Positions 24,655 through 36,690 of a stretch of 64,000 nt of DNA are shown piece by piece. Source of the DNA: Anaeramoeba flamelloides (taxonomy: Eukaryota; Metamonada; Anaeramoebidae); the NCBI GenBank assembly GCA_027625915.1, contig JANTQA010000015.1, positions 3,997,001 to 4,061,000 on the forward strand. The letters are read 5' to 3'. Below the pieces are notes generated by a model, which was not told the origin of the DNA, did no database searches, and saw only the letters and a program-made list of their open reading frames with translations. The translations under genes were made by a program, and so were the position numbers. Position 1 is the first letter of the stretch, and each line of letters opens with the position of its first letter.

Positions 24655-25205
24655 ACTATTCATTCATTTAAGTAAGGAATTAACTTGGATTTTTTTACCC
24701 TTTCTTATATTCAATGAATAAAAAAAAAGATAAAATCTAACTACAACAAAACATTCAAGTGTCCAATAAATGTCTTTATTCCGAGAATATTGTAATTTTT
24801 TCAAACTTATTTGGAAATAATTAATCTCAAAAAGTAAATTTCATTAATGAAAATGAGTATCCAATATCCGATTTCGATTAAAGATTTAATTTTTTGGTTA
24901 AATTTTGTCTTAAAAAAAAACATAAATACTGTTTCTCTAGACATATAATAAATAAGGTTTTTATTCTTAAGAATTCAAAATCTTAAAAAATAATATATAA
25001 TAAAAAAAAAATTAATCCAAAAAAAAAAATAGATTCTTATGTTTATTAAAATTGTAGTATTTCATTGTAGTTCAGTTTTCAAAATAGACATATTTTTTGA
25101 TAAATCTCGTATGATCAAAAAAAAAAAGATTAAAGATTCTTATTTAACCTTTTAAAATTTGAATTTCGATTATTAATCTTCATTCGATTTCAAATTAATC
25201 AATTT
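24655..25205 (+). repeat. Repeat family G, copy 1
   Basis: Ordered matches to 60125-60655 include AAAGATAAAATCTAA, TAATCTCAAAAAGTAAAT, CATTAATGAAAATGAGTA, ATTAAAGATTTAATT and AATTGTAGTATTTCA. The sequence ends with TAATCTTCATTCRATT in both copies. Confidence 0.65.
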
Positions 25206-25431
25206 TCAACAATTTATCAAAAATAAATTATAATTGATTATTTTTATTATGTTTGGTATTTTTTTTCTTAGTCAGTGTATATTTCAATATTCGCATTCAT
25301 TTTTAATATTCGAATAAGTGTAAAAATTATTTTTGGTGTCTGTTTACAGAAATTAGAAAAAGAAACAATACTGTAGTTTTAGCGAAAGGTGGATTGATAA
25401 AATAAATAGCTTTAATAAAAGAAAACAAAAA

Positions 25432-25976
25432 TAAACCCCAATTCAAACTTTTTAACACAACAAAATTCAATTTTTGAAAAAAAAAACCTTGTTTAATCAA
25501 TTATCAAAGAAATACCAAATTAGAACCATTCGCTAATTGAAATTTTAACAATTGTTTTTTAAATTACAATACCCACAAAGCAAAAACTAAATAATTATTA
25601 ATTACAATAAATCAAGGGTGTATTAAATTTTTTGGAGAGAGTAAAATAAAAAAATATATTGGTAAATTTGTTGAAATTCTATTAGGAATATTGATCGATC
25701 AAAAGGTTAGATACTACCAACTAATTTGATTTAGGTTCCTCTGTTTGGAAGAACTCAACTTTATCATAATATCAATTCGTTTGAAAAAAAAATAGGAATT
25801 AACGAAATCAAGTTTAAGTTATTCAAAATATGAAATGATAACAAAAAACGAAAAGATGAAAAAATGATTTTTATATTTTACAAAAATTAAAATATTACCA
25901 ATTTAAAGGAAATTGTATTCTTTTCATTGTTTACGCTATTTCAACTGTGTGGAAAAAATTGAATTGTTGTATATTT
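25432..25976 (+). mobile_element. MITE family A copy (about 545 bp)
   Basis: This is a direct copy of 23961-24496. The left terminus TAAACCCCAATTCAAACTTT is well kept and the right terminus is degenerate. The interior ATTGATCGATCAAAAGGTTA block is preserved. It lies about 930 bp upstream of the HECT gene. Confidence 0.72.
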
Positions 25977-26906
25977 AATCTTTTGGTTTTTTCTGTTGAT
26001 GATTATTGGGCGAATCTTTAAAATTAAAAAAATATTTAGGTAGTTACATTAAGTATGTTCTAGTTAGGAATTTTTTGAGACTGGAATACTATTATTTTTT
26101 GTTTCTATTTTGAGATTTGGAAAAAGATATTGATAAAATCCTTCCGAAAATGATATTTTATAATTGTGATCATTAGTAAAAAATTTAAAATTTTATTATG
26201 TAATAATTTTTATTATTAGATTTTTTCAAGGTAAAGAAACTATTAGAACCATGTAACACGGAATATTTTTTACTACACAATTACAACATCTTTTAATTGC
26301 TCTAGAATAAAGGGTTGACGATATTCCTTAAGTACCTTAAAAAGTAATTTTTATATTAATTCGCTTCGTCTTTATTTAATTCCCAATATTATTTAAATTG
26401 TCTTAAAAAGAAAACAAAAATAATTCTTATATTCTCCTTTCCAAAGAATAAATGTTTTCTAATAAAAGAAGATATGTAACAAGTTTTGGAAAAGATTAGA
26501 TTTTTTTTTTTAGTTCCAAACTGAAAAAAGAATAAAAACCAAAGTCCAACTTGTAAAAAAAAAATAATTTTGAATTTACTACAATTGTCTACATTCTAAA
26601 AAGGCCAGTTCCAAATTTAAAAAATCTTAAAAAAATTTTAATAAAAAGAAAAAATTCCTACATCAAGTAAAAAGTCTGCAAAAAGAATGAAAAATATTTA
26701 ACAAATAAGGTACACCAAAAATTTGTCTCTGAGCAAAACCATTTTTTAATCGTCAAAAAAATTTTCATTTTTTTTTTAATTTCTTTTTTTTCCTTATTCT
26801 TCAAGTAATTACAAAAAATAAAAAAAAAAAGGTTTGATCAAAAAGAAAAGAAATCGAACTAATTTTTGGAAGGCTATTAAACTTTTTTAATCTACAAAAC
26901 AACAAA

Positions 26907-29900
26907 ATGGAACGGTTCCTCAAATTTCTAAAAATAAAACAAGACGATCAAACAAGGATTGATCTTCTTAAGGATATGTCTCAAATAATTTTAATCTCTG
27001 GCGAACAATTTGTCTCAAGCAGATACCTACGGGAATTTGTATTTGCTTTAGAAAGGATTATCAAGGAATCTACTACACCAGAAGTTACATCACTCTCTCT
27101 ACGTTGCCTTCAGAATTTGATTCAGTCAAAGTCCAGTTGCTCAAGGATTGTTTGTCAAGTCTCAAATACCATAATTTGCAAATTGGATCGCCGTGAATAT
27201 ATTGATGTGATCGAAGTTTCAATTAATCTTTTGGAATTGCTAACACATGATCACAACCAACAGTTGTTAAAAGAGGGCGCACTGAACAAGGCGCTCTCTA
27301 TTTTCAGCGATTGTCCGCAGAATTCACAACAAAAAATTGCCGAAATTGCTGCCAACATGCTCAGGTCCATCCCATATAGGTGCGTACAAATTGCCCAAAC
27401 TTCGATCCCAAGTCTTTTAAAACTCTTTAATAGCAAGAACCCAAGAGTATTGGACTTGTCGTCTTTAGCCTTAGTTCGGATCGTGAACAATCTACTGAAT
27501 TATTTAAAAATCCGTAAAAAGATCCCCAGCGTATTACAATCTGGAACGTTCTTTTCAACAATTATCAATTTGCTAAAACACAAAAAAAGAAAAGTGCTAA
27601 GCCCTTTTACCATCACTGGGTTAATTAAATTAATTGGCAATATAATTTCGGCTTCAAGAAGTTTTATAGTCAAAGTAGTTATTCAAGAAGGCTTGATCGA
27701 TTTATTGGCAGAGTTAATGGATTTGGATTCTGGAATCAACATTGATGCAAGGTGTTCATTAATGTTTGTTGTTGACTCCTTGTTGCCATCAATTCGGAAT
27801 AAATTCAAAAACAAACAAAATCTGGATCAAAAAAGGTATGGCTTGTACAGAAAGAAACAGTACCCATTGAACAAAGATTATCAGGTAATCAAGAGAAATA
27901 CTCCTCCTTCATCATTATTTTTTAAAAGAAAAACTTTAAAAGAAAAGATTCAGAACAAGAACGAAAGAATTAGTAATAATATTTCAAACAGTCTTCTTAA
28001 AAACAATTGGCGTCTTCACCATTCTCAGAGTACACTTCCTAATAGTAATAGTTCTCAAACTTTTAATGAAACAAATCCAAAAAATACAACTAACGGAGTT
28101 AATTATGTTAACCAAAGTAATAATATGTTCCAAGGCAATTTGAAAAGTTTTCCTTCTCCTCTTACTCCAATGATAAGAACTCCTAATTACTTTAATTTCA
28201 ATCCACGCAGCAATTTTTTTATGAATAGCTCGAGCCCAATGAATTTTTTTGATCCAAATATTTATACATTGACTAAAAATAAATTCAATTACAAACCTTC
28301 TCTTCAATTTAAAAATAACCCAAATAAATTTATGAATAATTATAGTCAGAATCCTTTTTTTCATAATAACAATGATAGTATAATTAATAATTATTATAAT
28401 AATGGCAATGGTAATGGTAATCTGAACACAAACAATACAACTTCCTCAAACATAAATATCAACAACACCAGTAACGGTGGTTTCAGCAGCTACGGCAACA
28501 GAACCGACGTAAAAAATAATAATAATTCTAATGAAAATCCGAATAATAGTAAAATTAATAATATTAATAGCAATTATATAAATGGCGGAATGAATCCTTT
28601 TGATAACCTGTATAATGATCAAAATAATTCCCAAAGTTTGAACAAAGATAAAAAAAACCCTTTTAATATAGATCCATTTGATTCAACAAATAAAATTAAA
28701 AGGCCTTCAAAAAAAAATTCAGAATTTAAAGAAATTCAAAATAAAAATAATGATTTAGAACTTGATTTATTTGATCCTCTATCATTTGAAGATTTTTCCA
28801 AAACCAAATTTGATTTAATTAATACAAAAAAGGAATTAACAAAAAAATCTAATCTAAGCAAAAAGGAATTTATTATTGATTATGAAAATTTTAATGATAA
28901 TGAAAATAATAATCACGGTTTAGGCTTTGATTTTGAAAATGAGCGTTTTCGTCTATTAGAATTCGAAAATTTACAAAGAAATATAAACGAAAATAAAAAA
29001 ATTTTTGAAAAAAATAAAATTCAAAATCAAGAAGAAACAAAAAAAGAATTTATACAAAGTAACAACAACAAGAAGATCTTCATGATAGAAGAGGAGGAGG
29101 AAGAAGAAGAACAGGAGTATGAGGGAGAGAAGGAGAAAGAACAAGAACAAAAACAAGAAAAGGAGAAGGAGAAGGAGAAAGATATACAAAAACAAGTACA
29201 ACAACAAATACAAAATGAAACTTATGATCAACAACAACCACAAAGAGTAGCAAAAAGGGACGAAACCAAAAAATATTTGGATCTTTATAAAAAAAAATAT
29301 ATTTTTCAAAAAATGCTAAGAGAAGGACGAAGAAATAAAAAACTTGGTTTATTTAAAAAAAAAAAGAAATTTGTACAAAATAGAAAAAGAATAAATTTAG
29401 AAAAAAAATTTGAAAACATTATTATTTATACCAAATTTCTGATTGAAGATTATGAAAAATCCAAGTTACCGGATTGGATTATTAGTGAACCAGGAAAAAA
29501 AGAATTCAAAAATCTAATTCAAAAATTATTTGCACTTGTTTTAAATTGGTTTAGAATTTCTATAAAAATTTCAATAAAAAAAAGGTGTTTATTCTTTATT
29601 TTAAAAATATTGACATTTTCTCAAGGAAATGAAATGATAAATTTTGTAGAAAATATTTTAATAAAAAATAATTTTATTGACTTTGTTTGCAATTTGCTTT
29701 TCGGTGAAAATATTGGATATATTAAAACGGGTTTACTAATCACTAAACTTTTATTAGACAAATACAATGAATGTTTTAAACAGTTATTAATTAAAGATGG
29801 CTTATTAGATCAATTAATTTTTTTATCTACTTATTTAACCAATTCAAAGAAATCATATACAGAACAAAGACATGATTTTTATGTTGATTTAAAAAACAAA

Positions 29901-32135
29901 CAATTACCAATCGAAAATGAGAAAATAAAAATAAATATATTTGATGATGATGAGAATGATATAAATAATGAAAACAACAACAACAATAATAACAACAATA
30001 GTGATGATAAGAAAATTGAATTAGAAGAAAATTTAAAAAAAATTACAAAATCAAAACCAATCCAATTAGAAAATCAAAAAAAAATTGTTAATAATAGTGA
30101 TTCAACTAATAACCAGATTAAACATAATCAATATAATAATTTTATGATAAAAAATCATTTGAATGATCTTATTGAAATGTCAAATAAATTAAAAAATAAG
30201 CATTTTGACACAATTGGAATTCCATTAATGAAATCAAATAATAATGACAATGATATTAATAAAACTAAAAATAAAAATAAAATTTACAATTTCAAAAAAA
30301 TATTAAATAATTTAGAAAGAAAAAATTCTTTACATAAATTAAAAAAATATTTATTAAAATATAAATATAGTATTTATGAAATTCAAAAGATAGATTTTAT
30401 TTCACATTTAATCAATTATTTGAAAACAATTGATAATTTAAAAAATTTTTATAATTATTTTTTTACTAATAAGAAAAACTCAAACAACATCAATAACAAT
30501 ATAGAAACGAATAAAAAACATGATGAGAATAAAATTTTTCTCAAAAAATTAATAAAAATACTATTTTCATATTTGGAAAGAATTGAAAATTTTGACATCA
30601 AAGATAAAAAAAAGATAATAAAAACAGATGATCCATTTAATTTTTTAAATATTGAAATGAAAGGAAATTTTTTGCAAACCACAGAAGAAAATACATTAAA
30701 AAAATATTTTTCTATATTGGTAACCTTGGATTATAAAATGTCTATGAATACCATTGAACGGATTGTTTGGAAAAAAGTCAAAAACAATAGAGAATCAACC
30801 TTGCCTGGAAATCAAAGAGACTTTTTAAAATCTTTTAAGTCTTGTAATTATAATTCAAATATGGAAGAATTCAGTGAAACGGTTAATGAAATCAATCAAA
30901 ATAAAATTGTCTATTCAAAAATTTTGAATAAAAAAGAAAATGATCATTCTCTAATTTTTTATTTAAATGATGAATTAATGAATTACCAATCAACCCCTAT
31001 TCAAGAAATTAAAAGAATTTTAAAGAAACAAAAAAACGATACGCAAAATTATAATAATTCATATGATAATAGCAGAAAAATTGAAATTTATTATGAAAGA
31101 ATTCGTAACAAACATTTTAATTTAAGTAAATTGAATAAAAATAATTATAATTTATATAAAAATAAATCTTATTTTTATAATAATACAAAGATCAAAAAAA
31201 AAGGGAATAGGAAAAGGAAAAGAAAAAAGGATATTGTTGATATATTGGAAAATCAAACAGATCTGTTTTTTCAAAAATTATTAAATTTGAATTCATTTGT
31301 TAATTTTAAATTTAAAAATTTACAAGATTTTAAAAACAATGAATTAATTAATATTTTCATTCTATTAAGAATAATTTTTTTAATGAATGATCAAAATAAT
31401 GATTACAATTATAATAATAATTTACATATACCATTGGAAAATTTTATTAATAAAAGATTGTCATCTATAATAAATCGGCAGTTGGATTCGAATAAGACAA
31501 TTTGTTGGGATTTATTACCAAATTGGATACATAAATTAATGTTAAGTGATTTTAAATTTTTGTTTGATTTCCAAACTAGGCTCAAATATTTTAAAAGAAC
31601 GGGCTTGGGGCTTGGGCGCACAGTTAAAGAGATGGAAAAACGTGTTGACAGGCATGTGGAAAGGCATAGGAATATAATTTCAACAAGATTGCCTCGATTT
31701 AAAGTTCGAATAAATCGAGAAGAAAATTTATTAAATCAAGCAATGCTAATAATGAAAATGCCGCAAATTAAGGAAAGTTCGATGTTAGAAGTTCAATATT
31801 ATAATGAAGTTGGTACAGGAAGCGGACCAACAAACGAATTTTTTACTTTGATTTCAAAGGAAATTTGTTCAAGAAAAAACGACAAAGCACAGATTTGGTA
31901 TGATACCTTTTCAGACGAAAACGATGTTTATGTTCGTGCGCCAAACGGGCTGTGGCCTTTGCCTTTAAATTCAAGTTTCAGCTACCACCAAAAAAAATAC
32001 ATTTTAATGATCTTTGAATTTATTGGTTCATTTGTTGCTAAAGCAATTTTAGATAAAAAAACAATTCAAATACCTTTTTGCTCAATTTTTTGGAAATATT
32101 TATTAAATGATGATCATAATGTTAATGCTGAACCA

Positions 32136-32174
<39 letters not shown>

Positions 32175-32990
32175 TTGGATGTTGGTAAAGAGGAGAAGGA
32201 GAATTATGATGATGATATTTTTGATAGCAAATTTACAGCTGAAAAATTAGATGACCTGAGATTAATTGTACCTAATTTTTATAAATTTTTAACAGAATGT
32301 AAATCAATAATTCAAGAAAAAAAAATTAATATTAAACATAAAATATATAAAAAAAATATTAAATATCATGGGATGGATCTTAAGGATTTATGTTTAAATT
32401 TTACTTTGCCAGGTTATCCTGATATCGAATTAATTAAAAATGGTAAAAATAAAATTGTAAATATTAATAACCTTGAAAAATATTTAAATTTAATTGTAGA
32501 TTGCTTCTTAAATTCGGGTATCAAGCAGCAATTAAATGCTTTCCAAAAGGGGTTCAATAAAATAATGCCAATAAAACATTTGAAATGCTTTTCACCCTTT
32601 GAAGTAAATAATTTAATAAACGGCGAAATGGAAAAATGGTCATTCGAATTATTATTAAATTCAATAATTTGTGATCATGGTTATAGCAAAGAAAGCGAAA
32701 TAGTAGCCTGGTTATTAAATGTTTTATCTAATTTCAATAATAAAGAAAAAAGTGATTTTTTAAAATTCTGTACAGGAACACCAAGATTACCCATAGGCGG
32801 AATCGCGAATTTAAATCCAAAATTGACTATTGTAAAAAGTGATCGATTCAACAATACAGATTCTAGATTGCCCACATGTATGACCTGTGTTAATTTCTTG
32901 AAAATTCCTCCTTATTCTTCAAAAAATATTTTGAAAGAAAAATTATTAATTGCAATTAACGAAGGCCAAGATAGTTTCCATCTTTCTTAA
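26907..32990 (+). CDS. HECT E3 ubiquitin ligase, TRIP12/UFD4-like
   Basis: HECT ligases accept ubiquitin on a cysteine and pass it to substrates. The single exon gives 2027 residues, starting at an ATG in CAAAATGG. Residues about 1-310 are helical ARM/HEAT-type repeats like the N-terminus of TRIP12, UFD4 and plant UPL3. Residues about 320-800 are Asn/Ser-rich, then Glu/Lys/Gln-rich low complexity. Poorly conserved helical sequence follows to about 1590, and the HECT domain covers about 1600-2027. Signatures are GTGSGPTNEFF, GLWPLP, FEFIGSFVAKAILD, TLPGYPDIEL, TGTPRLPIGG and LPTCMTCVNFLKIPPYSS. The catalytic cysteine is C1994 by family alignment. The C-terminus EGQDSFHLS is the classic end of this subfamily. 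A poly-Asn insert from AAT repeats (about 32137-32174) lies inside the HECT N-lobe. A 6-kb intronless gene contrasts with its multi-exon neighbours. Likely substrates are ubiquitin-fusion or N-degron proteins, by family only. Confidence 0.95.
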
Positions 32991-33589
32991 TTTATTCTAG
33001 ATTTCTTTTTATTTAATTTTATTAAATTAATAATAAAAAAAAATACCAAAAAATTTGCAATTCATTATATAAACGAAACCTTTTTATATTCTTTTAAAAG
33101 AAACCGATAAAAGTCTATTTTTTTCAAAGATTTTTCATTTTTTTATTATTTTTATTTTTTTTTTTTTTTTAATTATTCGTAATTATTTTGAACTTGTTTA
33201 GAAAGGATTTCTATTTGCAACCCACATTTTTCTTAATGAAATTTTTTCTTTTTATTTTTAAAAAAAATCTAAACAAAAATTATCAAACCTTTAATTTATA
33301 AATTTTACCGAAATAATTTTTAAAAATTCAGTACAAATTTAACTCTAAAAAAACGAAATAGTTTTTAATTTGATTATTTCCAAATTATAATCAATAACAT
33401 AAACTCATTATTTAAATTTGTTCATAATTGTCCAAAAATTCGAATAATAGATAGATTATATTATTATTTCTCAATTGTTTTGAATATTTTGAAACAAATA
33501 AAACCTATTCGACATAATTTTTATAATAATAAAAAAGGATGAATCAATTTAATTATTTTTCAAAAATGTTTACTTACTTTATAATGTTA

Positions 33590-34119
33590 TTGGAAGGCAG
33601 TTATGTGTCAGATTCTTTTCAAAAAAATATTTTCAAATTTTTGGATAAGAATTATTTTTTCTAATTTTATCTATTTTTAGATCATAAAAATCATTATTTT
33701 TAATTTTGTAAATTTTTGTTTTTCTTTTCTTTTTTCTTTTTTTATAATTTCTTCAAAATTACCATTTTCTTTTTGTTTTTCTTTTTCTTTTTTTTTTTTT
33801 TAATAAAAACCAAGTCGAAAAAAAAAAAGATCATCAAAAATACCAAATGAACATTAAGAAATTTGAGACTATTTAAATATTTTAAAATTCATTTAATTAT
33901 TGGAAAAAAATCTTCTTATTGTCAAACCTTTTTTCATTGAAAGTTCATTAATAAAAAATCCGTCATGCTCATTTCAAATATTATGATTCACTTTTTTTTT
34001 AGGTTTTGGTTTTATTTTTTATAATTTTTAATATATAGAGTCTTTTATGTGTTAATAATGATTTAATAGTGAATTATCAACCCTTTAAATATCATTTGAT
34101 CTTGAATAGTAAGAATATA
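33590..34119 (+). repeat. Repeat family F, part left of the Tc1 insertion
   Basis: It aligns by eye with 47760-48215: TTTTTGGATAAGAATTATTT against TTTTTGGATCAGAATCATTT, then GAAAGTTCATTAATAAAAAA, ATTATGATTCACTTTTTTTT and TAGAGTCTTT. The match resumes at 35421 beyond the Tc1 element. Confidence 0.5.
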
Positions 34120-35420
34120 TAGTCTACGACAAAAAAAATTTCTCACAAACGTTATCAATACAAAATCATACATTATATGTTGAAAATTTTCAATTTGTAT
34201 TTTTAATTTTCAAAGTCGTATCATTTTCGAAACAAGTTTCAAATGTTGAATTCCCCACCATTTTCTAGGATTTTAGGAATGATTTTGTCAAGGTGTTTAA
34301 TCTGGGCTCTAATTTTTTTTGTGGAAATTTTTTTCCAATTTTTTTTTGATTGAATTTTTTCAGTTCTTCTTGGGTTTCGGCAGATTCTTCTTCGATCATG
34401 TTTTTTTAAATCATTCCATATCTTTTCAATTGGATTCAAATCGGGTGATTTGGTAGGGAAAGACACTAATTTAATTGAATTTTCTTTGAACCAATTCATT
34501 GAAAGTTTTGATTTCTGAATGGGTGCATTGTCCTGAAGAAATTCAAAATCATCGCAGTCATATTTATTTTTAATAAAAGGAAGTAATGCTTGTTCAAGTA
34601 TTCGAGTATAAATTTCTGAATTCATTAGTGATTTTGAATTTTTGCAAAAATCTTTTGAAAAAAAAAATTTCAGTTTTTTACTTCCAAGAAATTCCAGCCC
34701 AAATCATAACTGAAATTCTTTTATTATCTTTTTCTTTTGTGGGTCTTTTCTCGCCTTTCTTGATATAAACATAAGATGTATTTCGAAATAACTCTATTTT
34801 TGATTCATCGCCAAAATTCACCCTTTTCCAGTTCTAATTGTAGTGGAGTCTACAATGCATCTTTTTTTTCCTTATCTTTTTGCAAAAGTTTTGGAATTTT
34901 GATGGGTTAAACGCAATTATAATCATTATTTTTTCGATATCTTTGTATAGTTCTTATAGATAAAGATACATTGAGTTTTTTTTTGGTCTAAGGTTTCAAT
35001 TTTATTGAACTTTTCTCACGATTTTCATTGAATATTTCTTCCTTTTTTTGAGTTGTTCATTATTTAACAAACTTTTTAGACCACTAACTTCTTTCCATAT
35101 ATGTGATCCTAGAAGGGATTTTTTATCCCAGTTTCGAATAGTTTTTGTTGTAATATTATTATTTTTTGCTAGTTTTTTAATGGGTATACCTTCTTTCAAT
35201 TTTAACAGAATTTGGTATTTTGTTTCAAGTGAGGTTTTTTGTTTTTTGTTCATTTTATAAATAAATTTATTGTAAATAAAAGTCGAATATTGAATAAAAA
35301 AATAAAAAATTAAAAATGACAAATATCATAGTTTCAATTTTTCAAAAAAAAAATCATTGAAAATGACAGATCAAAAAAAATAATTGATGGTTTGAGGGAA
35401 ATTTTTTTTGTCGTAGACTA
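34120..35420 (-). mobile_element. Tc1-like DNA transposon (about 1.3 kb)
   Basis: Terminal inverted repeats of about 30 bp read TAGTCTACGACAAAAAAAAT from each end and continue T(C/T)(C/T)CACAAAC with small differences. TA dinucleotides flank both ends, as expected for Tc1/mariner. The length is typical of the superfamily. A transposase lies inside on the minus strand. The TIRs are nearly identical, so the insertion is not very old, yet the gene is out of frame. Confidence 0.92.
34239..35253 (-). pseudogene. Tc1 transposase, frame-disrupted
   Basis: Reading starts at the ATG at 35253. The N-terminal part (to about 35002) has a helix-turn-helix, IKKLAKNNNITTKTIRNW. The C-terminal part (34625 down to 34239) has the catalytic block LQDNAPIQKS and SPDLNPIEKIW. 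The second Asp and the Glu are separated by 34 residues, the DD34E spacing of Tc1. A middle segment carries VNFGDESKIELF with the first Asp, then an ISVMIWAGIS block. The N- and C-terminal parts are in different frames, so at least one frameshift separates them and the copy is presumably inactive. All three catalytic acids survive. The start is supported by its position just inside the TIR. Confidence 0.85.
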
Positions 35421-35480
35421 TAAATTTTTCAATTTGACATTTTAAAGAAGTCAAAATTTTGGAAATCAACTTATTGAATA
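35421..35480 (+). repeat. Repeat family F, part right of the Tc1 insertion
   Basis: The match to the copy at 48.2 kb resumes here: TTTTTCAATTTGACATTTTA against TTTTTCAATTTATTATTTCA, then CAAAATTTTGGAAAT against CCAATTTTGAAATTGG. It may extend further at lower similarity. Confidence 0.4.
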
Positions 35481-36690
35481 ATAATCTTTCTTTTTTTATA
35501 CTATTTGTATTTGTAAAAAAAATACTATATTGTTTTAATTTTAAAGAGATTGTGTAAATTTTTGAGAATAAAACAATAACAAAATATTGATATAATTATT
35601 CTTCTATTAATTTACGAATAAATATATTATTACTTTTTTGTTTATTTTTAAAAATAAGACCACATTTTCAAAGTTCCTTTGTTCACAGAAACTTGTTAAA
35701 TTACTAAAATCCAAATTTCATTAAACAGAATAAATTTTAATCTATTTTTTCCCTCTTTTATTAATGAAAAAAATTAAACCAAATGACAAGATTTTTATAA
35801 CTGAAAATTTAAAAGAAGGATTTCTTTGAAAAAGAATAATACTGATAAATTGTAATTTATGTTTGGAAATTTTTACTTGATTTTCCTTTTTGAAATTTTT
35901 ATGATCAACTTTGAATAATGCATTTTATGAAATCAAGTGTTAAGAAACTCTCTAAAATTAGTTGTTCTTCACAATATTCTTTGTCCTGGACTGTTTGATA
36001 AGAAACAGTTCGAAGATTTATAAAAATGGAAATCGAAATAAAAATTTTTTGAAATTTATTAGAATTTATCAGTATATAAAACTAAATTGATAAATTTGTT
36101 TATTTATCAAGTTTGGTTTAATATTTAAAATAATAATAACCTCAAGATCGTCTTTGGCAAAACTTCAAATAATAATTACTAATCTCCTAATTTAAAATCT
36201 TTTTTCATTTGAAAAATGTATAATCGGTATGCACACTCACATATATTCATTAAAATGGAAATAACAAAATGAACAAGCAGTGACAATAATTATGAAATCA
36301 GGGGATACTTTACAATCAAGATAGTAATAATTTTTGTGACAAACTTTTCACTTTATTCTTGGTTTTCTTTTGTCGGAATCAATTTCCAAAGATATGTCTC
36401 CTCGTTTTTTATCAGGATTCTTTTATTTTTGTTCTTTTTTTATCACTGACTTGATATTTTTTGGGTAAACAAACAATTCATAAAGGAAAAAATTTTAAGA
36501 AATTGATAAAAGAAAAATATCAAAAATTTTTCCCTTTTAAATCTCAAAAATCATTTGATAATATTATTAATAATGTTTTTAAAAACAAAAATAGACTAGA
36601 AAACTCAATATTGCTTACTCAAAACAAATCATTAAATGTATTTTATAATCAAAATTTATCCATTTTTTTTAATTAAGAATTAATTTCTTC

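Larger units (their letters stand above)
21040..26906. other. Gene-free stretch upstream of the HECT ligase gene
   Basis: Nearly 6 kb without a recognisable gene. It is largely accounted for by repeat C (about 21.8-22.8 kb), two direct copies of MITE A (23.96 and 25.43 kb) and repeat G (24.65-25.2 kb) lying between them. The promoters of the divergently oriented MMTAG2-like and HECT genes must lie at its two ends, but I recognise no elements. Confidence 0.6.
32991..36690. other. Intergenic stretch with repeat F and a Tc1 element
   Basis: There is no host gene between the HECT ligase stop and the CAP-Gly/RasGEF ATG. About 33.6-35.5 kb is a copy of repeat F split by a Tc1 element. The last 1.2 kb before 36691 shows no recognisable gene and presumably holds the RasGEF promoter. 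Confidence 0.6.

Noticed and set aside
28971-29309. Leu/Phe-rich minus-strand frame inside the HECT gene
   Set aside because: It is the antisense of the Glu/Lys-rich low-complexity stretch, not a membrane protein.
36461-36676. 71-residue frame upstream of the CAP-Gly exon
   Set aside because: It lacks an ATG, is separated by stops from the CAP-Gly frame, and has no recognisable motif.
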